Shown: positions 1 to 6,186 of the stretch, piece by piece
Layout: each line of letters opens with the position of its first letter
Numbering within the stretch: position 1 is the stretch's first letter
Assembly: GCA_934621665.1 (NCBI GenBank)
Contig: CAKTUT010000102.1
Coordinates: 1 to 6,347, forward strand
From: an uncultured Oscillospiraceae bacterium
Lineage (GTDB): Bacteria > Bacillota > Clostridia > Oscillospirales > Oscillospiraceae
DNA length: 6,347 nucleotides
Direction of reading: 5' to 3'
Made by a program: the position numbers and the translations under genes
Notes under the pieces: model-generated
Database searches by the model: none
Seen by the model: only the letters and a program-made list of their open reading frames with translations
What the model was told of the DNA's origin: nothing

Positions 1-44
1 CACATGACCAGACACAAGAACAGACTCAATACTCTCTTTTTCAT
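1..44 (-). CDS. N-terminus of an exported or membrane protein (truncated by window edge)
   Basis: An ATG at 44-42 is preceded by an excellent AGGAGG (51-56) with a 6-nt spacer. It opens a frame reading MKKRVLSLFLCLVM before running off the left edge. The positively charged start (KKR) followed by a hydrophobic run is the n- and h-region of a signal peptide or first membrane helix, so the product is probably secreted, a lipoprotein or membrane-bound. Its identity cannot be determined from 14 residues. It lies downstream of a strong terminator (175-216) and has its own promoter (106-134), so it is a separate transcription unit from the epimerase. The strong ribosome binding site and promoter make a real gene likely despite the short visible part. 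Confidence 0.75.
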   Translation of the reverse strand, partial: MKKRVLSLFLCLVM

Positions 45-105
45 GTAGCTCCTCCTCGATTGTGCGTTCTTTGGCGAGCAAAGCTCCGCAAAATACCGTT
101 TGTTT

Positions 106-134
106 AATATAGCAATGTTTGCCGAATCTGTAAA
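106..134 (-). promoter_or_regulatory. Sigma-A-like promoter for the left-edge gene
   Basis: On the minus strand a -35 of TTTACA (134-129, 5 of 6 consensus) is followed by a 17-nt spacer and a -10 of TATATT (111-106). The bases just before the -10 are TTGC, which gives an extended-type -10 context. The expected transcription start near 99 leaves a leader of about 55 nt before the ATG at 44. The promoter sits directly after the terminator of the preceding operon. The 11-nt string GTTTAATATAG (plus strand, 102-112) overlaps the -10 and recurs at 6198-6208 in the other operon promoter. Confidence 0.7.
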
Positions 135-174
135 TCCGTCCAAAGTATGAGATGGAGTGGCGCGGGTGTTCGAC

Positions 175-216
175 AATATAAAAAGGAGACCGAAATCGTT
201 TGATTTCAGTCTCCTT
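175..216 (-). terminator. Strong rho-independent terminator of the aldolase/epimerase unit
   Basis: On the minus strand a 15-bp stem pairs 216-202 with 197-183. It contains a single G-U pair and a 4-nt AAAC loop (201-198), and is followed directly by a run of T residues (184-180) and then ATATT. The TGA stop codon of the epimerase (208-206) lies inside the left arm of the stem, so coding end and terminator overlap. The U-tract is on the minus-strand side only, so this ends leftward transcription. Confidence 0.93.
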
Positions 217-1207
217 GTGCGGGAAAATCCACCGTATTTGAAAAAGAAAATTGAGTACAGCTTTTGTGAAAATGACCGCCGGGAAACACCGCCTGCGAAT
301 GCTGGGGCAGATTGACGGCGTTTGGGATGGCCTCGGCCTCCAGACACACGGCGCTGTGGCGGGAATAGACTGTGCCGCCGCGTCCGCGCACGTCAAAAAC
401 GGAGTTTGCCGTATAGACCAGAACACCCGGCGCATCGGTGCGGCACGTGAGCAAAAGCTGCGTGTCCGGTGCATAGAGCTGCGCCGCCGTGCGCAGACCC
501 GCGCCGCGAATGGGGTAGTAGTGGTCAATGCCGCCGGTTTTTTGAATGCCGGGCTGATTGGAGTCCAGCGCCTCGCCAAGACGGCGGGGGGCGGAGAAGT
601 CCAGCGGCTGGCGCGCGCCGCTTTGCAGACAGAGCAGCTGATTTTCCACCGTGGGCGCGTCCGACAGACGGAAGTAGCTGTGGTTTGTTACGCTGGCCGC
701 GAATGCGGCGGGGGAGGTGACGGTATAGTCGATTTGCAGCGTCTGCTCATCCGGCAGCGAGAACAAAATCCGCACGTCCAGCTCATCTGGGTAGCCATAG
801 AACGCGGCGGGGAAACGGCGGCGCAGCATAAGCGCCTCCGGCATGGCCACGGCGGTAAACAGCTGGTGGTGGAAGCCGCGCGAGCCGCTGTGGATGCAGT
901 CGCTGCCGAGATTCTTCTCCCACTGAACCGGCTGGCCGTCAAGCGTAAAGCGCCCGTCGGTCACAACGTCGGCAATCGGGCCGATGGTTGCGCCAAACGA
1001 CAGCGCGTCGCGCACATACTCGTCCAGCGTGTCATAGCCCAGCACCACCTCGCGCATCGCGCCGTCCGGCTGCGGGACGAGGACGCTCTGGATGATGCCG
1101 CCATAGTCGCACACACGCACGCGAATGCCGGAAGCGCGCGAGAGCGTATACAGCGACACCGGCGCGCTGTCCAGCGTGCCAAAGGGTGTTTGCATGATTT
1201 GCAGCAT
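206..1207 (-). CDS. Aldose 1-epimerase family protein (galactose mutarotase-like), divergent
   Basis: A 333-residue protein, close to the usual mutarotase length, with no signal peptide, so cytosolic. Family members interconvert alpha and beta anomers of free sugars. Visible family landmarks are the first catalytic His in HSGSRGF (H106, normally HGG..GF), the TNHSYF block with H176, Asp228 in GGIDHYYP, and the base Glu290 in CLEAEAIPNAVN. The usual GRYANR substrate-binding motif is replaced by GPIADVV (about 76-82), so the arginine expected to contact the sugar is absent; substrate range may differ from GalM. The start at 1207 is chosen because GGAGG (1213-1217) lies 5 nt upstream. A longer open frame to 1339 overlaps the aldolase and lacks support, and Met at 1195 is too far from the ribosome binding site. 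It lies 61 nt downstream of the aldolase, probably cotranscribed, and ends in a terminator. Confidence 0.88.
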   Translation of the reverse strand: MLQIMQTPFGTLDSAPVSLYTLSRASGIRVRVCDYGGIIQSVLVPQPDGAMREVVLGYDTLDEYVRDALSFGATIGPIADVVTDGRFTLDGQPVQWEKNLGSDCIHSGSRGFHHQLFTAVAMPEALMLRRRFPAAFYGYPDELDVRILFSLPDEQTLQIDYTVTSPAAFAASVTNHSYFRLSDAPTVENQLLCLQSGARQPLDFSAPRRLGEALDSNQPGIQKTGGIDHYYPIRGAGLRTAAQLYAPDTQLLLTCRTDAPGVLVYTANSVFDVRGRGGTVYSRHSAVCLEAEAIPNAVNLPQHSQAVFPGGHFHKSCTQFSFSNTVDFPAQGD

Positions 1208-1226
1208 AATAACCTCCGGCGCACAG

Positions 1227-1248
1227 GCGGCTGCCCTTGGGCAGCCGC
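1227..1248 (-). repeat. Perfect 10-bp inverted repeat (hairpin) between aldolase and epimerase genes
   Basis: The arms GCGGCTGCCC and GGGCAGCCGC are separated by only 2 nt, so the RNA would fold as a 9-bp GC-rich stem with a 4-nt loop. In the transcribed (minus) direction no U-tract follows; instead 9 nt lead to the ribosome binding site of the epimerase. It is therefore not a standard terminator. It could stabilise the upstream message end, cause partial attenuation, or tune epimerase translation. A T-rich run exists only on the opposite side (1256-1262, plus sense). Confidence 0.75.
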
Positions 1249-1268
1249 TGTACATATTTTTTGAAGAA

Positions 1269-2561
1269 TCAGCCCTCCAGATGGAACGCGACCTTGAGGT
1301 CGGCGATTTCCGCCTTGCTGATGTGGACGATGTCGCCAAGGCTCTGCGAGTCGAGAATGGAGTTTGCGGTCAGCTCCATGACCTCCAGACGGTCAAATGC
1401 CTGAAGCAGCGACGCGCCGGTGACGATGACGCAGTCGTTTTCGATGATGGCCGCGGGGTGCGCCACGTCAAATTCCGCCGCCATCTTGTCGGGATTGAGA
1501 TAAATCTCCTCATAGGGGACGTTTTTCACGTCGCGCAGCAGAATGTAGCTTTCGGGGATGGTTCGCGCGTCAAACTCCGCGTCGGTCACGGCAAAGGCCA
1601 TGGCGTGCACGGGGTGCGCCAGCAGAATTGCGCCCACGTCCGGGTGCTGGTCATAGATCTTCTGGTGCAGCAGCACGGCGCGCGACGGCGTTTTGCCAAG
1701 CTCTTTCATTCCGGCCTTGACGCGGACAAGGTCATCCTCCTCCAGATACGCACGGTCAAGGCCGAACGGCGTGATGAGGAAGCTGCCGTCGGACAGACGG
1801 ACAGAATACGTGCCATGCGTGGCGGTGAACAGACCCATCTTATACGAGCGGTGGATGAGCGTGATCATGTCGCGGCGAGCGGCCAGCTCCTCGGAGGTAT
1901 GAGAGCCGGGAATGAAATCGTCGAGCTTTGTGTGGCTGTTTGTCTCGCTCAGACGGTAGGCGTTTTCGGGCAGGGCGTGAATCTTGCCAAGCTTTGCGCC
2001 GAGAATTTCAAGGTTTGCGGTGTAGTTGAGCGTTTCAAAGCGCTGGAACGCCGTGAACATATCCGGCGCGCCGATGCAGACACCGTGGTTTTCCAGAAGC
2101 GCTGTGTCGCAGCCCTGTGCAAAGACCTTGCCGATTTCCGCGCCAAGCTCCTTGCTGCCGGGGATGGCGTAGGTAGCGATTTTTACATCCTTGCAGATGT
2201 GGCGGACGGAGGGAATCAGGTCGAGATCGGGGATCTTGCGCACGATGGAAAACGAGACAAGCGCGGGCGGATGCGCGTGCAGGACGGCGTTCAGATCGGG
2301 GCGCAGCTGATAGACCGACTGGTGGAACGGCAGCTCGGACGACGGTCTGTGCGGGCCGACGCACGTGCCGTCCGGATGGACACAGATGATGTCCTTACGC
2401 GTGAGCGTGCCCTTGTCCACGCTTGCGGGCGTGATCCAGATGTTGCCCTCGCTGTCGCGGATGGAGAGATTGCCGCCCGACATGGTGGTCAGGCCTTTGT
2501 CATAAATACGCTGCATGAACATGACAAGCTGGTCAGCAGGATGAATGTACTGAATATTCAA
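1269..2561 (-). CDS. Tandem class II aldolase/adducin-family protein (active N-domain, degenerate C-domain)
   Basis: A 430-residue protein, about twice the length of a single class II aldolase such as L-fuculose-phosphate aldolase (about 215). Domain 1 (about 5-200) has the phosphate-loop motif SGGNLS (28-33), ITPASVDK (43-50), the acid/base Glu76 in SSELPFH, and zinc ligands His95, His97 (HAH) and His159 (ENHG). It should bind a divalent metal and cleave or form a C-C bond in a sugar phosphate; the substrate is not readable. Domain 2 (about 225-430) aligns in order but lacks the site: Glu76 becomes Ala295, His95 becomes Leu314, His159 becomes Asp376, and SGGN becomes THGT. Only His316 remains, so it is probably structural or regulatory. 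The start is TTG at 2561, chosen because GGAGG (2569-2573) lies 7 nt upstream; the next Met is residue 14. It has its own promoter and precedes the epimerase, suggesting a carbohydrate pathway. Confidence 0.9.
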   Translation of the reverse strand: MNIQYIHPADQLVMFMQRIYDKGLTTMSGGNLSIRDSEGNIWITPASVDKGTLTRKDIICVHPDGTCVGPHRPSSELPFHQSVYQLRPDLNAVLHAHPPALVSFSIVRKIPDLDLIPSVRHICKDVKIATYAIPGSKELGAEIGKVFAQGCDTALLENHGVCIGAPDMFTAFQRFETLNYTANLEILGAKLGKIHALPENAYRLSETNSHTKLDDFIPGSHTSEELAARRDMITLIHRSYKMGLFTATHGTYSVRLSDGSFLITPFGLDRAYLEEDDLVRVKAGMKELGKTPSRAVLLHQKIYDQHPDVGAILLAHPVHAMAFAVTDAEFDARTIPESYILLRDVKNVPYEEIYLNPDKMAAEFDVAHPAAIIENDCVIVTGASLLQAFDRLEVMELTANSILDSQSLGDIVHISKAEIADLKVAFHLEG

Positions 2562-2580
2562 AATAGTTCCTCCCTTGTTG

Positions 2581-2643
2581 CGCCGACAAAAGCGGCGTTC
2601 GGATTGTGCGGTAACGCCCCATGGCCGTTCGTCCGGTTCGGCC
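2581..2643 (-). other. Structured GC-rich leader of the aldolase mRNA
   Basis: Between the predicted transcription start (near 2650) and the TTG start (2561) lie two small inverted repeats: GGCCG/CGGCC (2623-2627 with 2639-2643) and CGCCG/CGGCG (2581-2585 with 2593-2597). The second stem sits just upstream of the ribosome binding site (2569-2573). This could affect translation initiation, but no known riboswitch class is recognised and the stems are only 5 bp. Confidence 0.3.
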
Positions 2644-2656
2644 GGGGGACATTCTT

Positions 2657-2685
2657 ATTTTAGTAGGAAATGCGCATAGATGCAA
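2657..2685 (-). promoter_or_regulatory. Predicted promoter for the aldolase/epimerase unit
   Basis: On the minus strand a TTGCAT -35 (2685-2680, first three consensus bases) and a TAAAAT -10 (2662-2657, 5 of 6) are separated by 17 nt. They lie in the AT-rich part of the 196-nt gap between the HAD gene and the aldolase gene. The implied start near 2650 gives a leader of about 90 nt. The -35 is weak, so an activator or readthrough from the upstream operon may contribute. Confidence 0.5.
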
Positions 2686-2705
2686 TGGAAATATTTTTGT
2701 CTTTC

Positions 2706-2731
2706 GGTGCAATTACAAATCAGACTGCACC
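2706..2731. repeat. Inverted repeat downstream of the HAD gene
   Basis: GGTGCA (2706-2711) pairs with TGCACC (2726-2731), extendable by two pairs including a G-U in minus-strand RNA. A run of five T (2732-2736) follows on the plus strand only, which resembles a short terminator for rightward transcription. In the leftward direction, in which the neighbouring genes are read, no U-tract follows, so it is unlikely to be a proper end for the HAD operon. It may protect the 3' end of that message or block antisense transcription. Confidence 0.4.
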
Positions 2732-2757
2732 TTTTTGTGGTTGTGCGGCTGCGGCAC

Positions 2758-3453
2758 TTATTCCGGCAGCGATTGGAGAAAAGCAAGCAGCGCTGCCTCG
2801 CTTTGCACGGTGGCGGTGGGCGGTGCACCGGCAGGCGCTTCGTCCCTGCGGTTGAGCCAGATAGTGCGCCAGCCGCAAGCGGCGGCGCCCGTCACGTCCT
2901 GCGAATACGAGTCGCCGACATACACGCAAGGTGCACCGGCGGCGCGCTCAGCCAGATGGAAAATTTCCGGTGCGGGCTTCATCACGCCGCACACATCCGA
3001 AATGAAAATCAGCTCCGGGCGCACCCAAGCGGTGATGCCGAGGCTGTTGAGCTTGCCCCGCTGCGATGCCTCGCCGCCGTTTGTAATCACGCCGATGGCG
3101 CAGAAGCGTTCGCGGCAGAGATTAAGCACGGCGCGCATCGTAGCGCTCAGAGTGATATGACACTGTGCGTCAGCGTAGAGCGCCTGCATCTTGAGCGCCT
3201 GCTCGGGCGTAATGGCAATGCCCACGTCGCGCAGACCGGTCTGGTGGCGGTAGATGTGCATCTCGTCCATGGTGATTTTGCCGGTGTGCGCCGCAACGAA
3301 CACCTCATACCCGCGGTGGATGACCGCATCAAAGGCCTGCATGGCCTTGTCCTGGTATTTTCCACCGAAAAAACGCGTAAACGCCGCCTGATAGGGGACG
3401 GAGCGGTCATAGAGCGTGTCGTCCAGATCAAAGAAAATGGCTTCGTGTTTCAT
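2758..3453 (-). CDS. HAD-superfamily phosphatase (subfamily IA-like, C1 cap)
   Basis: A 231-residue cytosolic protein with all four haloacid dehalogenase motifs: nucleophile motif DLDDT (Asp9, Asp11), motif II GVITNG (Thr124), the motif III lysine in GVMKPAPEIF (Lys159), and motif IV VGDSYSQD (Asp181, Asp186). The stretch from about 16 to 95 is helical in character and forms the cap between motifs I and II. Members are Mg-dependent phosphatases of small phosphorylated metabolites such as nucleotides, sugar phosphates or phosphoglycolate; the actual substrate cannot be read. The ATG at 3453 overlaps the TGA of the AAA+ gene as ATGA. An AGGAGG (3458-3463) lies 4 nt upstream, so translation is probably coupled. 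It is the last gene of the operon with the AAA+ and VWA genes. Its role relative to them is unknown; it may remove damaged metabolites or simply share expression. Confidence 0.9.
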   Translation of the reverse strand: MKHEAIFFDLDDTLYDRSVPYQAAFTRFFGGKYQDKAMQAFDAVIHRGYEVFVAAHTGKITMDEMHIYRHQTGLRDVGIAITPEQALKMQALYADAQCHITLSATMRAVLNLCRERFCAIGVITNGGEASQRGKLNSLGITAWVRPELIFISDVCGVMKPAPEIFHLAERAAGAPCVYVGDSYSQDVTGAAACGWRTIWLNRRDEAPAGAPPTATVQSEAALLAFLQSLPE

Positions 3454-4895
3454 GTGGCCTCCTGTGTGCCTGAAGTGGGTGCGCCGTCCGGCAGGACGGT
3501 CTGCATCAGATCGGAATACAGTGCGCTGCGCTGCAAAAAGCGGCGCGCATCCGGCTGCGATTCCAGCTGCGTCAGGAAAATCAGCAGCTCCTGACCCGCG
3601 CCGAACGTGTTGTGGATAAAGCGCATGGCGTTTTCCAACTGCGATTGCAGAAGCGTGTCCTGTGCGTCAAGCGCGCGGGTTCGCGTGCTGCACGCGGCGC
3701 GGAGCGCGCACAGATCGTCGGCATTGTCAATCAGCGTGTGCACCTGACGCGAAAAGGCCAGTTCTGCCGCCTCGTCGCGTGCGGAGAGCACGCCGCAGTC
3801 CTTTCGCACCTGCACGGCACGCTCACGCTGAGAAAGATGCTCGCGTGCGGCACGGAGCGGGTTCTCTTCGCCGTCCAGCGCGGAGAGAAAGCTTACGAGG
3901 CTTTGTACAAACGCGGCCTCCTGCTGGTATGTGCGCAGCGCGCGAAGAAGCGTATGCAGCAGAAATTCCATCGCGGCAAGGCGGCGGTCAAAGCGCATGG
4001 CCGCAAGCGCGCGGCTTGGCTGTGCATATCCGGAGAGAATTGCGTCCGTGTCCAGCGCCTCGCGGCAGGTGGCAAACAGCCGGTAGTAGGCTGCAAACGA
4101 CGCGGCAACTTCATCGTGCTGGAGATACTCGCCGAAAAGCGCGTCCTCAATGGGAAAGTGATGACGCTCATAGCTGTAGAGAATTTCAGACAGATCCTCC
4201 CAGCCGCGCGCCGTGACAAAGCTGCGGCCATGCGCGTGCGGCTGGACACAGTAAAAATGCTCCGGATTCTGCTCAAGATACGCGAGAATTGCCGGGTGAA
4301 GCCCGCGTGAGCGCGCATAGGCGCGCCAGACCGGATAGCTTTCCGCAATGTCCAGCAGCTTGACGCGATCCATCGTTACCACGTCAAACAGCCGCGCCGA
4401 CTGGTTATACTGCGGCGGGTTTCCGGCGGCAACGATGATCCAGCCCTCCGGCAGACGGTGTGTGCCAAACTGCTTGCTTTGCAGCAGCTGCAGCATGGCG
4501 GGCATCAGTGTTTCGGATACGCAGTTGATCTCGTCAAGAAATAAAATACCGCTCTGCTGGCCGGTTTTCGCCATGCAGTCATAGACAGCGGCCAGAATCT
4601 CGCTCATGGTGTACTCGGTGGCGGAATACGTCCTGCCGCCAAACTGCTTTTCACGGATGAGCGGCAGGCCAAGTGCGCTCTGACGCGTGTGGTGCGTCAT
4701 GGTGTAAGCCACAAGGCCGATTTGCAGTTCGTCTGCCAGCTGCGACAAAATTGCTGTTTTGCCAATGCCAGGAGGACCCATCAGAAGCACCGGCCGCTGC
4801 CGGATTGCGGGGATGCAGAGCTGGCCGTCCGGTGTGCGCTCGGTATAGGCAAGCACTGTTCGGCTGATTTCTTCCTTTGCCTGTTTTATATCCAT
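3450..4895 (-). CDS. MoxR-like AAA+ ATPase
   Basis: A 481-residue cytosolic protein. The N-terminal AAA+ module (about 1-240) shows Walker A GPPGIGKT (40-47), a substrate-loop segment ending in SALGLP (73-78), Walker B ILFLDE (117-122) with catalytic Glu122, sensor 1 Asn159 in AAGNPPQYN, a candidate arginine finger near Arg177 in MDRV, and sensor 2 candidate Arg230 in TARGWEDLS. These are complete, so ATP hydrolysis is expected. The C-terminal half (about 245-481) is mostly predicted helix with charged stretches and resembles no domain I can name. MoxR ATPases form hexamers that work with VWA-domain partners to remodel or metallate client enzymes, as in RavA-ViaA, CbbQ-CbbO and NorQ-NorD. The gene starts at 4895 with GGAGG (4904-4908) 8 nt upstream, overlapping the VWA gene by 10 nt; its stop overlaps the HAD start. 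Partnership with the VWA protein is inferred from this pairing. Confidence 0.92.
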   Translation of the reverse strand: MDIKQAKEEISRTVLAYTERTPDGQLCIPAIRQRPVLLMGPPGIGKTAILSQLADELQIGLVAYTMTHHTRQSALGLPLIREKQFGGRTYSATEYTMSEILAAVYDCMAKTGQQSGILFLDEINCVSETLMPAMLQLLQSKQFGTHRLPEGWIIVAAGNPPQYNQSARLFDVVTMDRVKLLDIAESYPVWRAYARSRGLHPAILAYLEQNPEHFYCVQPHAHGRSFVTARGWEDLSEILYSYERHHFPIEDALFGEYLQHDEVAASFAAYYRLFATCREALDTDAILSGYAQPSRALAAMRFDRRLAAMEFLLHTLLRALRTYQQEAAFVQSLVSFLSALDGEENPLRAAREHLSQRERAVQVRKDCGVLSARDEAAELAFSRQVHTLIDNADDLCALRAACSTRTRALDAQDTLLQSQLENAMRFIHNTFGAGQELLIFLTQLESQPDARRFLQRSALYSDLMQTVLPDGAPTSGTQEAT

Positions 4896-6169
4896 CGTTC
4901 GTCCCTCCCGGGCTTGTCCGCGTCTAAAACGAGCTTCATCGCCCAGCGCGGGATATTGATATCGTCATATCGGTATTGCAGCATGACAAACGCGACCGGG
5001 TATTCCGGCGGCTGCGGAGGAAAAACACCATAGCCGTCGGTAAAATACAGCACACCGCCAAGCTGCGGCAGCTCGCCGGAGGCGACGAGTGTGTCGATGT
5101 GAGAAAATGCCGGACGAAAGTCCGTCCCGCCGCCGCCATAGAGCGCCAGATGGTCAAGATACCACTGAAACTCGTCGAGCGTAGTGACAAGCGTATCCTG
5201 CTGCACTGCGCAGTCGCACTGGATAATGTGCAGACGGAAACGCTCAAAAAACAGCTGCTCGCGGCAGACAATGGCGTGCACCGCGGCAAGAAACTGCTCC
5301 ACAATGCCGCGTGAGCAGGAGGCGGACGTATCGAGCACGATCACAAGCTCGCGCAGCTTCCGCTCCTCCGAGTATTCCAGCGGCTCAAGCAGCACCGCGC
5401 CGTCATAGTGCGCCATGCTGTAGGCGTACCACGAATAGGAAAAGTCGCTGTCGCTCACATGACGGTTTTCCCGCACAACGGAAAACGCACGCAAAAGCGC
5501 GGCAAAGCGCGTGTTGTTTTCTGGAAGCGCACGGAGCGTAAGTCGCTGATTCGCCGTTCCAGAGCCAATTTTCGGCCGGTCGGGCTGAAGATAGGGCGAA
5601 AGCCTTACAGTCTGCCGCGCCCAAAGCGCAGCCAGCTCTGCACCGTCGCCATCGCCAATTCCCGGGCTGCGCCGCTGCCGAGCGGAATTGCGCGTCCAGA
5701 AGCTATGGCTGTCGCGGGTAAACGCATCGCGCAGCGCGTCGAGGGAGAGAGGGAAACCGCCGCCAAGCTGATCGTATATGGCTCTGGCGGAAAACTGCGT
5801 GCCGTTGCGGCAGGCGTAGTAGGCCTTTGCAACATCGCCCTCCATCGGAAGAGACAGCAGCCGGTGCTGCAAAAAGACGGCGGTCATGTCGCACGCGAGC
5901 GTCCAGCGCGCCTCGTCGCGCCCGCCGCGCGTCCATGGATGGCCAAGCATGGCATGAAGCACGCTGTGCAGCAGCACGCCGCCGTCAGGCGCGTTTTTCT
6001 GCGCGGCAGCCTCCAGCCATGATACCGACGCATAGAAGAACCGGCCGTCACAACCGGGCTTTCCATTGCAGTCATGCCAGTCGAGCAGCCCCAGCGGCAG
6101 CGCCAGCATGGGCAGGCGGCGATAGAGCCTGCCGCGCAGAAGCTGATAGAGTTCCTCACCGCGTGGCAT
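4886..6169 (-). CDS. DUF2201-type VWA-like protein with degenerate metallopeptidase-like N-domain
   Basis: A 427-residue cytosolic protein matching the two-part layout of COG3864/DUF2201 proteins. The N-terminal part (about 1-130) contains the region that in relatives holds an HExxH zinc motif. Here it reads HSVLHAMLGH (68-77), so the catalytic Glu is replaced by Ser69 while His68, His72 and His77 remain; peptidase activity is unlikely, though metal binding remains possible. The C-terminal VWA-like domain (about 270-420) has a complete MIDAS: DTSAS (280-284), GGGGTDFRP with Thr349/Asp350, and YFTDGYG with Asp378. Family VWA domains bind Mg and recruit clients or partners, here presumably the MoxR ATPase encoded by the overlapping next gene. 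The start at 6169 has AGGAGG (6177-6182) with a 7-nt spacer. It is the first gene of its operon, behind an extended -10 promoter. The middle (about 130-260) is not recognisable. Confidence 0.9.
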   Translation of the reverse strand: MPRGEELYQLLRGRLYRRLPMLALPLGLLDWHDCNGKPGCDGRFFYASVSWLEAAAQKNAPDGGVLLHSVLHAMLGHPWTRGGRDEARWTLACDMTAVFLQHRLLSLPMEGDVAKAYYACRNGTQFSARAIYDQLGGGFPLSLDALRDAFTRDSHSFWTRNSARQRRSPGIGDGDGAELAALWARQTVRLSPYLQPDRPKIGSGTANQRLTLRALPENNTRFAALLRAFSVVRENRHVSDSDFSYSWYAYSMAHYDGAVLLEPLEYSEERKLRELVIVLDTSASCSRGIVEQFLAAVHAIVCREQLFFERFRLHIIQCDCAVQQDTLVTTLDEFQWYLDHLALYGGGGTDFRPAFSHIDTLVASGELPQLGGVLYFTDGYGVFPPQPPEYPVAFVMLQYRYDDINIPRWAMKLVLDADKPGRDERWI

Positions 6170-6186
6170 CGCACCGCCTCCTTGCC

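Noticed and set aside
251..1264. Plus-strand frame (337 codons) opposite the epimerase gene
   Set aside because: The composition is rich in R, A, V, H and Q as expected for an antisense shadow. There are no motifs, and the minus-strand frame carries conserved mutarotase residues.
1208..1339. Longer start for the epimerase at 1339
   Set aside because: It would add 44 low-complexity residues overlapping the end of the aldolase gene and cross the intergenic hairpin. GGAGG placed 5 nt before 1207 decides the start.
2562..2657. Riboswitch in the aldolase leader
   Set aside because: Only short 5-bp stems are visible and no conserved riboswitch core is recognised.
1125..2663. Long plus-strand frame (512 codons) opposite the aldolase gene
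   Set aside because: It is antisense to a protein with clear family motifs, covers parts of two real genes and their spacer, shows no recognisable domain and has no convincing ribosome binding site. Long antisense frames are expected in GC-rich coding DNA.
2706..2736. Terminator ending the HAD operon
   Set aside because: The hairpin has a T-run only on the plus-strand side. In the leftward direction of transcription no U-tract follows, so a terminator for this operon is not supported.
2680..3594. Plus-strand frames opposite the HAD gene, and similar frames at 3612-4310 and 5408-6022
   Set aside because: All are antisense to genes with intact catalytic motifs and strong start signals. None has a plausible start or recognisable domain.
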